Positions 34,399-43,365 of a stretch of 64,000 nucleotides of DNA are shown here, piece by piece; the stretch's first letter is position 1, and the number at the start of each line of letters is the position of its first letter. Source of the stretch: Pseudomonas sp. CFBP 13711. GTDB taxonomy: Bacteria; Pseudomonadota; Gammaproteobacteria; Pseudomonadales; Pseudomonadaceae. The DNA lies in the NCBI RefSeq assembly GCF_014842265.1, contig NZ_JACYVI010000015.1, forward strand, positions 66,604 to 130,603, read 5' to 3'. The position numbers and the translations under genes are program-made. The notes below the pieces were generated by a model, which saw only the letters and a list, made by a program, of their open reading frames with translations, had not been told where the DNA came from and ran no database searches.

Positions 34399-37107
34399 GT
34401 GGCGTCCCTACTGGAAAAAGCCCTCGCCCTGCCGTGGGAACCGCTGTTCAAAACCCAGGCGGTCGAGCGGGGTCTGGAGTACGCGCGGCAGAAGCGCGTG
34501 ATGCTCGAACACTTGAGCGGCGATGTCGTGCGCACAGTGTGCCGGGGTTCCAGCCTGGAGAACTACACCCAGACGCTGTTGTTCAAGGACCCGGAGCGCA
34601 CGCGCAATTTCATTGTCGGCAAATGCACCTGCCCGGTGAGAAACAACTGCAAGCACTGTGCGGCGGCGCTGTTCTTCTTGCAGGACCCGGCCAACAGCCC
34701 CGGCATTCTTGCAGCGGTGGACGGCGAGCCAACTGCGCGCAGACCGAAAGTCGTCGAGCAAAAACCCAAGTTGCCCGAGCGCCTGGAAAAGAACATCAAG
34801 CCCGAGCCGCGGCTGATTCTCGCCAGCTTCGAGTACAGCGCCTACGAGCCGCGCAACGGCAAGATGCAGCGGCATATCCAGCACCGCGCAGCCCTGGCGT
34901 TTCGCTACCGTGAATCCTATGTGTCTGGCGTGCCCGCCCCCGGCCGTGGCGGCGACATCCTCTGGCATCTGCCGGACGAAATTCTGCGAACCCGCCGCCA
35001 TCCGGAGCGTGAAGGCGAGTACCGCAAGCAGCTTCAGGAACTGGGCTTTCGCATCGCGACCCGGCAGAGCAAGGCGCTGCCGGACAGTGCCGGCGAGATG
35101 TTCGAACTGCCCACCGACAAGGCCTGGCTGAGCTTCATTCTCGATGACCTGCCCCGGCTGCGCGCCGAAGGCTGGCAGATCGAGATGAGCGAAGACTTCG
35201 GCTTCGACGTGACGCCGGTGGACGATTGGTATGCGGTGGTCGACGACGAGCCGGAGCGCGACTGGTTCGATCTGGAGCTGGGGATCATCGTCAATGGCGA
35301 GCGGCTGAGCCTGCTGCCGATTCTGATCAATCTGCTGCGCACGCACCCGGAATTGATGACCGCCAGCGGCATCGCCAAGCGCCGCGACGACGAGCAGCTG
35401 CTGGTTCAGCTCAACCATTTCACCCAGCGCGGCGGCGTGCCGATTCAGGTGGCGCTGCCTTATGGCCGGCTGAAACCGGTGCTGGCGACCCTCGGCGATT
35501 TTTACTGGCGCGAGGACGGCAACAACGCCATTCGCCTGAACACCGCCGACGCCGCGCGGCTGCGGCAGCTCGATGACCTGCCGCTGGTGTGGCAGGGCGG
35601 CGACCGGCTGCGGCAGTTTTCCGAGCGACTGGTGAACATCAAGGACGTGCGCGGTGAGGTGCCGGAGGGCCTGAACGCCACGTTGCGGCCTTATCAGCTG
35701 GAGGGCCTCAGCTGGATGCAGGCGCTGCGCGAGCTGGAAGTCGGCGGTGTGCTCGCTGATGACATGGGCCTGGGCAAGACCCTGCAAACCCTGGCGCACC
35801 TGCTGCTGGAAAAACAGGCCGGGCGTCTCGACCGGCCGGCGCTGGTGGTGATGCCCACCAGTCTTATTCCCAACTGGATGGACGAGGCGAAGCACTTCAC
35901 GCCGCAACTCAAGGTGCTGGCGCTGTTCGGCACCCAGCGCCACCAGGATTTCAAACGGCTGCAGGATTACGACCTGATCCTGACCACTTACGCGCTGCTG
36001 CCCCGAGACGTCGAAGTGCTCAGCCAGCAACTGCTGCATGTGCTGGTGCTCGATGAGGCGCAATACATCAAGAATCCCACCAGCAAAGCGGCTCAGGCGG
36101 CGCGTCAGTTGAATGCTCGGCAGCGTCTGTGCCTGAGCGGTACGCCGCTGGAAAACCACCTGGGCGAGTTGTGGTCGCTGTTCCATTTCCTGATGCCCGG
36201 CTGGCTGGGGGATGCCAAGCAGTTCAACAGCAATTACCGCACGCCGATCGAGAAGTTGGGCAACGAGCAGCGTCTGGAGCACCTCAACGCGCGGATCAAG
36301 CCGTTCCTGCTGCGCCGGACCAAGGAGCAGGTGGCCACCGAGCTGCCGCCGAAAACCGAGATCGTGCATTGGGTCGAGCTCAACGACACCCAGCGCGATG
36401 TGTACGAAACCATGCGCCTGGCGATGGACAAGAAGGTCCGCGACGAGATCACCCGTAAAGGCGTGGGGCGCAGTCAGATCATCATTCTTGAGGCGCTGCT
36501 CAAGCTGCGTCAGGTCTGCTGCGACCTGCGGCTGGTCAACAGTGCGCCGGTCAATCCGCGGCAGTCGAGTTCGGGCAAGCTGGACAGCCTGATGGAGATG
36601 CTGGAGGAGTTGTTTGCGGAGAATCGCAAGATTCTGTTGTTTTCGCAGTTTACGTCGATGCTGGAGTTGATCGAGGCGGAGTTGAAGCAGCGCGGGATCG
36701 CGTATTCGCTGCTGACCGGGAAGACCAGGGATCGGCGGGTGCCGGTACAGGATTTCCAGAGCGGGAAGCATCCGATCTTCTTGATCAGTCTGAAGGCGGG
36801 TGGCACGGGGTTGAACCTGACGGCGGCCGATACGGTGATTCACTACGATCCGTGGTGGAACCCTGCGGCGGAGAATCAGGCGACGGATCGGGCGTATCGG
36901 ATTGGTCAGGATAAGCCGGTGTTCGTGTACAAGATGATTGCGCGGGGGACGGTGGAGGAGAAGATTCAGCATTTGCAGCAGGAGAAGGCGGCGCTGGCGG
37001 CCGGTGTGCTGGATGGGCGCAAGGCCGGGGACTGGAAGTTGCAGGATGAGGATATTGCGGCGTTGTTTGCGCCGTTGCCGGTGGTGGCCAAGAAGGTGAA
37101 GCGCTAA
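34399..37107 (+). CDS. SWIM zinc-finger SNF2-family ATPase/helicase
   Basis: A 902-residue protein starting at GTG 34399. Residues 1-110 hold a SWIM-type zinc site (C-x-C-x-n-C-x-H: CTCPVRNNCKHC). The middle (150-400) is unassigned. Residues 430-890 are an SNF2 ATPase: LRPYQLEGLSWMQ, Walker A DDMGLGKTLQT, LVLDEAQYIKNP, LSGTPLENHLGELWSLF, ILLFSQFTSMLELIE, LISLKAGGTGLNLTAADTVI and DRAYRIGQDKPV. Bacterial SWIM-SNF2 proteins resemble HepA/RapA and are linked to RNA polymerase or DNA repair. Codon use shifts to G-ending codons in the last 500 bp. The gene sits 14 bp after csiV. Confidence 0.9.
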   Translation: MASLLEKALALPWEPLFKTQAVERGLEYARQKRVMLEHLSGDVVRTVCRGSSLENYTQTLLFKDPERTRNFIVGKCTCPVRNNCKHCAAALFFLQDPANSPGILAAVDGEPTARRPKVVEQKPKLPERLEKNIKPEPRLILASFEYSAYEPRNGKMQRHIQHRAALAFRYRESYVSGVPAPGRGGDILWHLPDEILRTRRHPEREGEYRKQLQELGFRIATRQSKALPDSAGEMFELPTDKAWLSFILDDLPRLRAEGWQIEMSEDFGFDVTPVDDWYAVVDDEPERDWFDLELGIIVNGERLSLLPILINLLRTHPELMTASGIAKRRDDEQLLVQLNHFTQRGGVPIQVALPYGRLKPVLATLGDFYWREDGNNAIRLNTADAARLRQLDDLPLVWQGGDRLRQFSERLVNIKDVRGEVPEGLNATLRPYQLEGLSWMQALRELEVGGVLADDMGLGKTLQTLAHLLLEKQAGRLDRPALVVMPTSLIPNWMDEAKHFTPQLKVLALFGTQRHQDFKRLQDYDLILTTYALLPRDVEVLSQQLLHVLVLDEAQYIKNPTSKAAQAARQLNARQRLCLSGTPLENHLGELWSLFHFLMPGWLGDAKQFNSNYRTPIEKLGNEQRLEHLNARIKPFLLRRTKEQVATELPPKTEIVHWVELNDTQRDVYETMRLAMDKKVRDEITRKGVGRSQIIILEALLKLRQVCCDLRLVNSAPVNPRQSSSGKLDSLMEMLEELFAENRKILLFSQFTSMLELIEAELKQRGIAYSLLTGKTRDRRVPVQDFQSGKHPIFLISLKAGGTGLNLTAADTVIHYDPWWNPAAENQATDRAYRIGQDKPVFVYKMIARGTVEEKIQHLQQEKAALAAGVLDGRKAGDWKLQDEDIAALFAPLPVVAKKVKR

Positions 37108-37489
37108 GGCGGGTTGTTTTTAGGATCAAGAGCGTCGGCCTAACGGCCTCGGTTTCGCCTTCGGCGAGTTACTTGGAAAAGCACCCCAAGTAACCAAGGG
37201 TGCTTGCTCCTGGTTGGGCTCCTCCTTCGTCGGAGTACCTTCACTCCGGTCTCGCTCCGTGGGCCCGCGCCGAACGGACATCCATGTCCTGACGGCGCTC
37301 TCGCCGCATCCATGCGGCTCGGCCCACTACGCAAGACCTGCGTTCAGCCTGCACCCAAGTCGCGATTGGCGGTGACTGGTCTTCTTTCGTACGAAGATCA
37401 AAAGCGTTTAGTAGGACCGGCTTTAGCCGGGAAGAGGCCAGTTGGGGCGCTAAAAATGTTGCGGATGTACGGGGTCGGGGAAACCGGTG
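37108..37489. repeat. Hairpin-rich dispersed-type intergenic repeat
   Basis: Gene-free 382 bp between the convergent SNF2 and FAN1 genes. It contains a chain of stems: CGCC-TTC-GGCG at about 37157, GTTACTTGG/CCAAGTAAC (37168-37194), CTCC/GGAG at about 37227, GGACAT-CC-ATGTCC (37276-37289) and CCGCAT-CC-ATGCGG (37304-37317). I recall closely similar sequence scattered in other Pseudomonas genomes; copy number here cannot be judged from one window. Confidence 0.7.
37411..37434. repeat. REP element, GTAGGACCGGCTTTAGCCGG type
   Basis: A single unit with inner stem CCGGCTTTAGCCGG followed by GAAG. The same type occurs at 44878-45025, 57641-57745 and 61292-61390. Confidence 0.8.
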
Positions 37490-39151
37490 TCACCCAGTTG
37501 CCAATAGGTCTTCTTCCGCCCATTTCACGTAGCACACCACCACCGGCATTTCATGTTCGGCGCAGAAGTCGATCCAGCGCAGTTGGTTGTCTTGCAGGCG
37601 GTCGCCGGGGCCTTTGACTTCGATCATTCGGTAGCGGCGTTGCGCGGGGTAGAACTGGATGAGGTCGGGCATGCCGGTGCGGTTGGCTTTGATGTCTTGC
37701 AGCAGGCGTCGGAACCAGCGTTTGAGGTGTTGCGCCGGCAGGCAGTGCAGCGCTTGATCCAGCAGCTCCGGGGTCAGGGTGCCCCAGAACACGAAGGGCG
37801 ATTGCAGTCCGAATTTGCTGGCGTAGGTGTCGCGGATCACTGCTTCGTAGCGCTGGTCGTCGAGCTGCGCCAGGCACTCGTCGAACAGGGCCGCGCGGCG
37901 CTGGTAGAAGTCCGGGCTGTAGAGGTCACTCGGTGCGCTATGGAACGGGTGGAAAAACGCGCCGGGTAGCGGCGCAAAGATCGCCCGCCAACAGAGCAGA
38001 CCGAACAGCGAATTGACCAGCGCGTTCTCCACGTAGTGCACCTCGCTGCCCTCTTCCGCCAGGTGCTGCTGGATCAGCCGTTCGACGCTGTGATCGGGAA
38101 GCGGCAGCACGCTCAAATCAAGCCGAGTGACGGCTCGTTTCAACCGTTTCTGCACGCTGCCCTCGCCCAACTTGCGCTTCAGACGGGGTTGTATGCGCAG
38201 CAGGTGTTGGGTTTCTTCGTCGTTTTCCGGCGCCGATTGCGCTTCCAGCAACAGCGTCATCGCGTCGGTGAATTGTTCGCTGCGTTCGAGCACGCGGATC
38301 CTCCGCACACGGGCGCCGGGGTAGCTGGACTGCGCGTAAACGCTCAATGCCAGCGGCCAGTCCTGTTCACGCTCGGCCTGCTGACCGATCTTGAACAAGA
38401 GCTTGGCGCGACGCATGGCCAGCCAAGGGTTGTCGGTCTCGACGGCCAGCGCTTGAGGCGCCAGGTCGGCCAGTGCCATGCCGTCGTCCAGCGCCTGCCG
38501 GCAGGTGTGCAGGTGCAGGCAGATGTCGATGTCGGCGCGTTGATTGATGCCACGGGACTCGACGGAAAATTCGACTTTTTCGTAGCGATAGATGCCCAGG
38601 TCCGCCAGCACGAACTCCGACCACTCCTGGTAGAGATTGCCGAAGTACAGCAGGCGAAGCCGGTCGCACAGTGGCATGACCTGCAGCGCGAAGATCACTT
38701 CTTCGAACCCGGCAAACCAGTGCTCCAGGCGCTGGGGTGCTTCGTAGATCGGCAACAGGCGCTGCAGGAGGTCGGATTTTTTCTCGGCGCTTTTGACGCC
38801 GTGGGCCTTGAAGCACTGGCCCAGTTCGTCTTTGCGCAGCAACGCAAACAGGGCGTGGAGATCGAGATGGGGTTGGCCGTCCACCCAACCGGACTCCAGC
38901 AATGGCGCGGCGGCCAGTCGGACGTCGCCGATCTCGGCGTAATCCAGTTTGCTGGCGCGGAACAGCGTGCCTTTGCGCATGACCATGCGCACCAGCAGCG
39001 CCTGTGCAGGCTGCGGCAGTTGGGCAAAGTCGTCGATGAAACGCCGCTCGTCTTCATCGAGCAGGTCGTCGTAGCGCTGGGCGATCCAGTTCAGCACCTG
39101 GCGGAAGTTTTCCAGGTAGTAAAACGGATTGTCGAGGGGGGAAGGGCTCAC
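37490..39151 (-). CDS. FAN1-type VRR-NUC structure-specific nuclease
   Basis: A 553-residue nuclease. Bacterial FAN1 cuts branched DNA and can unhook interstrand crosslinks. It starts with NPFYYLENFRQVLNWIAQRY, has a SAP-like DNA-binding motif (LRKDELGQCFKAHGVKS near residue 110), a helical TPR-like middle, and a C-terminal VRR-NUC domain with catalytic GMPDLIQFY and MIEVKGPGDRLQDNQ (PD...ExK). I chose GTG 39151; the frame is open to 39316, but that would overlap a LexA box at 39190-39209 and the divergent gene. The ribosome site is not obvious. Confidence 0.88.
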   Translation of the reverse strand: MSPSPLDNPFYYLENFRQVLNWIAQRYDDLLDEDERRFIDDFAQLPQPAQALLVRMVMRKGTLFRASKLDYAEIGDVRLAAAPLLESGWVDGQPHLDLHALFALLRKDELGQCFKAHGVKSAEKKSDLLQRLLPIYEAPQRLEHWFAGFEEVIFALQVMPLCDRLRLLYFGNLYQEWSEFVLADLGIYRYEKVEFSVESRGINQRADIDICLHLHTCRQALDDGMALADLAPQALAVETDNPWLAMRRAKLLFKIGQQAEREQDWPLALSVYAQSSYPGARVRRIRVLERSEQFTDAMTLLLEAQSAPENDEETQHLLRIQPRLKRKLGEGSVQKRLKRAVTRLDLSVLPLPDHSVERLIQQHLAEEGSEVHYVENALVNSLFGLLCWRAIFAPLPGAFFHPFHSAPSDLYSPDFYQRRAALFDECLAQLDDQRYEAVIRDTYASKFGLQSPFVFWGTLTPELLDQALHCLPAQHLKRWFRRLLQDIKANRTGMPDLIQFYPAQRRYRMIEVKGPGDRLQDNQLRWIDFCAEHEMPVVVCYVKWAEEDLLATG

Positions 39152-39189
39152 GGCGAGGTCACGTAAAGGCTGACGGGAGAGCGTCAGGA

Positions 39190-39209
39190 TACTGGTTATC
39201 CGTACAGAT
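39190..39209. promoter_or_regulatory. LexA (SOS) box
   Basis: CTGGTTATCCGTACAG fits CTG-N10-CAG exactly, with TA before and AT after (TACTG...CAGAT), close to the standard LexA operator. It lies 39 bp before the chosen fan1 start and 105 bp before the divergent deoxyribosyltransferase start, so SOS control of fan1 is likely and of the other gene possible. Confidence 0.8.
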
Positions 39210-39314
39210 TCCAGCCCTGCCTGCTGTAGGATGGCGCCGGCCCGATCAACGGCGCGGACCAAAGAGCACTGCTCACCCGTTAGACTCGCTCCACGCATTT
39301 TCCAGGAGATCGCC

Positions 39315-39818
39315 ATGCCTTCCGTCAGCCACCCCCTTATCTATCTCGCGGGCTTCGACGTATTTCGCGCCGACGCCATCGAGCACGGCCGCTATCTGAA
39401 AGCCCTGTGCGATCAGCACGGTCTTGAGGGTTTGTACCCGTTTGATAACGAAGTGCCGCAGGGGCTGAGCCCTGAAGAGGCGGCTGCGGTGATTTGCAAC
39501 GCCAACATTGCGATGATCAAACGCTGCGACGCGGTGCTGGCCAACTTGAACCCCTTTCGCGGCGCCGAGCCGGATTCAGGCACGGCCTTCGAAGTGGGCA
39601 TGGCGGTTGCCCTAGGCAAACCGGTGTGGGCGTATTTCGCAGCGAATGGCGCGTTGCGTGAGCAGATTGCCCATGATGCGGCGGGCTTTGATGGGCAAGG
39701 GTTTCAGGTGGAAGATTTCGGCCTGCCGCGCAATCTGATGCTGGCGTGTACCTGGGTTGGCAGTAGCGAAACGGCCGAAAAAGCGATTGAGGCATTGGCT
39801 GAGCATCTGGCTGGCTGA
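39315..39818 (+). CDS. Nucleoside 2-deoxyribosyltransferase family protein
   Basis: A 167-residue protein of the Rossmann-like nucleoside 2-deoxyribosyltransferase fold, which exchanges bases on 2'-deoxynucleosides. The start LIYLAGFDVFRADAIEHGR, the middle CDAVLANLNPFRGAEPDSGT with the catalytic-type acidic residues (D/E in P-D-S-G-T-A-F-E), and VGMAVALGKPVWAYF are typical. ATG 39315 has AGGAG 6 bp upstream. Divergent to fan1, it may serve nucleotide salvage or clean-up. Confidence 0.88.
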   Translation: MPSVSHPLIYLAGFDVFRADAIEHGRYLKALCDQHGLEGLYPFDNEVPQGLSPEEAAAVICNANIAMIKRCDAVLANLNPFRGAEPDSGTAFEVGMAVALGKPVWAYFAANGALREQIAHDAAGFDGQGFQVEDFGLPRNLMLACTWVGSSETAEKAIEALAEHLAG

Positions 39819-39828
39819 ACCCAAACCC

Positions 39829-39922
39829 TGTAGGAGTGAGCTTGCTCGCGATGGCGTCGTATTTACCACTGAATATCCAGCGGATGTACTGGCCTCTCCG
39901 CGAGCAAGCTCGCTCCCACAAG
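39829..39922. repeat. Inverted pair of REP elements
   Basis: GTAGGAGTGAGCTTGCTCGC at 39830 and its inverted partner CGCGAGCAAGCTCGCTCCCA at 39898 flank a 48-bp spacer that contains GCGGATGTACTGGCCTC, also seen in the REP pair at 43366-43474. Confidence 0.85.
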
Positions 39923-39995
39923 GTTTGCATCTGCTGCGAGACCGTGGAACGGTTCACGACTGGAGATCTCCGACAATCGAGCGCCAGCGCCCCGC

Positions 39996-40205
39996 CTATT
40001 CCAGATTCGACGAACTGATGTCCAGCTTGTCGGCATCGGCAAACTCGTCCAGATCCAGTTCGCTCAAGTCCAGCTCGCCCTCCGGATCGCGGTCTTCGTC
40101 GGAATCGGCGTCGTTGAGGGGCGACTGATCGCCGCCGAAATGCTCGCCGTCGTGTGCCCAATAAGCAATTGCGTGGATGTCCGGCTGGTTTGTCTGTAGC
40201 TGCAT
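39996..40205 (-). CDS. Small acidic protein of unknown function
   Basis: A 69-residue protein with a very acidic C-terminal half (SDEDRDPEGELDLSELDLDE and FADADKLDISS). The N-terminus MQLQTNQPDIHAIAYWAHDG is more ordinary. I chose ATG 40205 with GGAG 8 bp upstream; the frame is open to 40280. I do not recognise a family. Its strong acidity and regular LDLSELDLDEF pattern argue for a real protein, possibly a binding partner of a basic protein or nucleic-acid mimic, but this is speculation. Confidence 0.6.
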   Translation of the reverse strand: MQLQTNQPDIHAIAYWAHDGEHFGGDQSPLNDADSDEDRDPEGELDLSELDLDEFADADKLDISSSNLE

Positions 40206-40270
40206 CGTTGACGCTCCGTAGGTGAATGTCGTTAAGCAGGCTAACCCACCCGGCGGGGTAAAAGCACAGG

Positions 40271-41173
40271 TCACGACCAATTGAGGAAGGATCCGCCGTC
40301 ATCGCGCAGCATCTGCACCATGGCGTGGGCGGCAGGCGACAGATAGCCTTCGCGGCGGAGCATGACGCAAATGGTCCGCGTCATGGTGGTCTGCTCCAGC
40401 GGCACCTCGCGCAGGTCCTGCATGTTCTTGCCGAACTCCAGCGTCTCCCGGGCGATGAAGCTCAGCAGGCTGGTCTGGGCAATCAACCGGGGCAGCAGGG
40501 AAATCGAATTGGACTCGATCTGCACTTCCGGCAGCGGCAGGTCGTGGCGGGTGAAGGCGTCGTCGACCCAGATGCGCGACGACACGCCGGAGGGCGGCAG
40601 AACCCAGCGGTAGCGGCACAGGTCGCGCATCTCGAACGGCGCCTGGAAGATCGGATGGTTGCGGCTGGCGATCACCACGGCTTCGTCGGTCAGGATCGGG
40701 TAGAAGCTGAATTCCTCCTCGGCACTGCGCTGGGCGCAGATGATCATGTCCAGGTGCCCGGAGCGCAGTTGCTCGCGCAGCATGTCGTCCTGACCGATCA
40801 CCAGCTTGAGCGTGACCTGCGGCGAGCGTTTGAGCAGCGCACTGGTCAGTTCCGGCAGCAGGTACTCGGCCATGGTGGCCGCACAGCCCAGCCGGATATC
40901 CCCTACCGCGCCACTGGCGAAATCCCGCACCTCGCGCTGGGTCTGGGCAATGCTTTGCTGCAGCACCTTGCCCCGAGCCTGCAGCAGTTCGCCGACCGGC
41001 GTGAGCTTGATTCGGCGGCCGTCACGCTGGAACAGCTTGGTGCCGAAGGATTCCTCCAGCCGCTGAATGCTTTTGGTCAACGCGGGCTGGCTGCGATTGA
41101 GCTTTTCAGCCGCGCGCCCGAGGTGACCGAGCTCGGCGATGGTTTCGAAATAGGTCAAGTCACGGAGGTCCAT
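40271..41173 (-). CDS. LysR-family transcriptional regulator
   Basis: A 300-residue regulator. The N-terminal helix-turn-helix is clear (MDLRDLTYFETIAELGHLGR, then AAEKLNRSQPALTKSIQRLE), followed by a periplasmic-binding-like effector domain (IRLGCAATMAEYLLPELT, HLDMIICAQ). It is divergent to the AbrB-type transporter gene at 41304 with 130 bp between, the usual arrangement of a LysR regulator and its target. The effector is unknown. Confidence 0.92.
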   Translation of the reverse strand: MDLRDLTYFETIAELGHLGRAAEKLNRSQPALTKSIQRLEESFGTKLFQRDGRRIKLTPVGELLQARGKVLQQSIAQTQREVRDFASGAVGDIRLGCAATMAEYLLPELTSALLKRSPQVTLKLVIGQDDMLREQLRSGHLDMIICAQRSAEEEFSFYPILTDEAVVIASRNHPIFQAPFEMRDLCRYRWVLPPSGVSSRIWVDDAFTRHDLPLPEVQIESNSISLLPRLIAQTSLLSFIARETLEFGKNMQDLREVPLEQTTMTRTICVMLRREGYLSPAAHAMVQMLRDDGGSFLNWS

Positions 41174-41303
41174 ATATCAACCAAAGTTATCGATTCATGA
41201 TTATTAGAAAATAGACTTGATCGATTGCGCTGTCGATACTGGGCGTCATTGGAAATGCACTCGGCAGGGAAGCACTCAGGTCACTCCTTATCAGGAAATG
41301 CCA

Positions 41304-42397
41304 ATGCTCTGGAGATCCGCGTTGCCACGCCCCGCCTCGTTTGCCCTCGCCCACCAGCACCCGCTGACCCAATGGCTGCTGCTCATCCTCATGGCCGGTA
41401 GCGCCGGCCAACTGTTCAAATACTTCCACATCCCCGCCGCGCTGTTTCTCGGGCCCATGCTGGTGGCGATAGGCTTCGGCGTCGCCGGGGCCAGCGTTCG
41501 TCTGAACAAGCAGGTGTTCCGCCTCGGCCAGGGCACGGTCGGCGTGCTGGTCGCCCACTCCATGACCGTCGGCGTGCTGCTCGCGGCGATGCAGTCCTGG
41601 CATGTCATGGTGTTCGCCACCTTGCTCACCGTCGCGTTGAGTGCCGTGGTCGGCATCGCCATGGCGCGCTGGGGCGGCATTCAGAGCAGCACTGCAGCGT
41701 GGGGCACTTCGCCGGGCGCGGCGTCGGCGATGGTCGCGATGGCCGAGGATGACGGCGCCGACTCTCGAGTGGTCGCCACCATGCAATACGTGCGAGTGGT
41801 CTGCGTGGTGATGGTCGGCGCGCTGGTCAGTCGGCTGATCGGTGCCGATGCCGGCGGTTCGGAGGCCCACAGCACGGACGCGCTGTTGCACGGGATGAAC
41901 CTGCTCAACCTGGGTTTGAGCCTGCTGGTGATCGGGGTCGGCGTGATCCTCGGCAGTCGCTTGCCAGCCGGGGCCTTGCTGGTGCCCTTGCTGCTCGGCG
42001 GCGCGCTGCAGTTGAGCGGCCTGTTGCAGATCACCCTGCCTGGGTGCTGGCGATTGCCTACGGCGCGATCGGCAGTTACATCGGCCTGCGCTTTGATCGC
42101 GTGACCATCAGCTACGTCTGGCGGCGGCTGCCCGCGATGATCGCCGGGGCGCTGGTGCTGATCCTGCTCTGCGCCCTGTCGGCCTGGGGCATCGCGGAAA
42201 TCATGGGCAAGGACTTCCTCTCGGTGTACCTGGCCACCAGCCCGGGCGGTCTTGATGCCATGGCGATCATTGCCATCGACACCCATTCCGACGTCGGCTT
42301 CGTGCTGGCGATGCAGACGCTGCGACTCTTTGCTGTGATCGTGACGGGGACCTATATCGCCCGGCAGGTGATTCGTGTGTCGCAACGATTTGCCTGA
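41304..42397 (+). pseudogene. AbrB-family membrane transporter, broken by a one-base deletion
   Basis: Two adjoining frames form one AbrB-type (duplicated, polytopic) membrane protein of about 364 residues. Frame one runs from ATG 41304 (MLWRSALPRP; AGGA 7 bp upstream) to LLQITLP near 42040, then goes off into CWRLPTARSAV and stops at 42104. Frame two resumes at Trp 42041 (WVLAIAYGAIGSYIGLRFDR) and runs to 42397. A single base missing in a Pro codon at 42039-42040 restores the whole. It is either a recent pseudogene, a sequencing error, or two split proteins. Family members such as AbrB/YgbK-neighbour transporters are regulators-turned-permeases of unknown substrate. Confidence 0.85.
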
Positions 42398-42504
42398 CGG
42401 AGCGGAGCCGGCTGATTGAAGAGAAAGGCAGCGGCGCGCACGCCGATGGAATCTTCACCGATCCGGCGACCTCCAACGCTGCACACTCATTGGAGGCGAA
42501 CGCC

Positions 42505-43287
42505 ATGGCCACGCTGAAAATCGCCACGTTCAACATCAACGGCATCCGCGCGCGTTTGCCCATTCTGTTGCAGTGGCTGGAAAAGGAAGCGCCCGACATC
42601 GTCTGCCTGCAGGAACTGAAAGCGGCCGACACGGCCTTCCCCGCCGACGATATCCGCAATGCCGGCTACGGTGTGATCTGGCAGGGCGAGCCGTCGTGGA
42701 ACGGCGTGGCGATCCTGTCCCGGGACAGAGAGCCGCTGGAAATTCGTCGGGGTTTGCCGGGCAATGAAAAGGACAAGCACAGCCGCTATCTGGAGGCGGC
42801 CGTTCAGGGCGTGATCGTCGGCTGCCTGTACCTGCCCAACGGCAACCCGCAGCCGGGGCCGAAGTTCGACTACAAGCTGGACTGGTTCGAGCACTTCATC
42901 ACGCACGCCGACTCGCTGTTCAAGAGCGAGCATCCGGTGGTGCTGGCCGGGGACTACAACGTCATCCCTACCGACAATGACATCTACAACACGCGTTCAT
43001 GGCTGAAGGATGCCTTGCTGCAACCGGAAAGCCGCGCGTGCTTTGAGCGGTTGCTGGACCAGGGCTGGACCGACGCCCTGCGCGCGAAATTCCCGGACGA
43101 GCGGATTTACACGTTCTGGGATTATTTCCGCAACCACTGGAAAACCAACTCCGGCCTGCGCATTGACCACCTGCTGTTGAGCAAGGATCTGAAGCCCAAG
43201 CTGAAAAACGCGGGGGTGGACCGCTGGGTGAGGGACCTGCCCCACGCCAGTGACCATGCACCGACGTGGATTGAGTTGAAGGTGTGA
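42505..43287 (+). CDS. xthA: Exodeoxyribonuclease III
   Basis: A 260-residue enzyme with 3'-5' exonuclease and AP-endonuclease activity in base excision repair. It has KIATFNINGIRARLP, the metal ligand in CLQELKAADTAFP, LAGDYNVIPTDNDIYN, RIDHLLLSKDL and the catalytic HASDHAPTW. ATG 42505 follows GGAGG by 8 bp; a TTG at 42490 overlaps that site and is unlikely. Confidence 0.95.
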   Translation: MATLKIATFNINGIRARLPILLQWLEKEAPDIVCLQELKAADTAFPADDIRNAGYGVIWQGEPSWNGVAILSRDREPLEIRRGLPGNEKDKHSRYLEAAVQGVIVGCLYLPNGNPQPGPKFDYKLDWFEHFITHADSLFKSEHPVVLAGDYNVIPTDNDIYNTRSWLKDALLQPESRACFERLLDQGWTDALRAKFPDERIYTFWDYFRNHWKTNSGLRIDHLLLSKDLKPKLKNAGVDRWVRDLPHASDHAPTWIELKV

Positions 43288-43365
43288 GGTTGATGCGCGG
43301 CTCGCCAACCCATTGCCCTTAATCAACATGACCACACTGCCGATGTACCTGCTGAAAACGGGACT

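Noticed and set aside
30366..34535. Open minus-strand frame of about 1390 codons opposite mfd and csiV, and similar long frames opposite the SNF2 gene (34408-36972), gap and lolC.
   Set aside because: They are antisense to clear, conserved genes, have His/Gln/Arg-rich low-complexity translations and no ribosome sites; typical of high-GC codon use.
39231..39316. Longer starts for both fan1 (39316) and the deoxyribosyltransferase (39231), which would overlap head to head.
   Set aside because: The LexA box lies within the extended fan1 frame, and AGGAG-ATG at 39315 is a good start for the transferase.
41217..42104. Treating the first AbrB frame as a complete 295-residue gene.
   Set aside because: Its last 18 or so residues are unrelated to the family and the family sequence continues at once in another frame.
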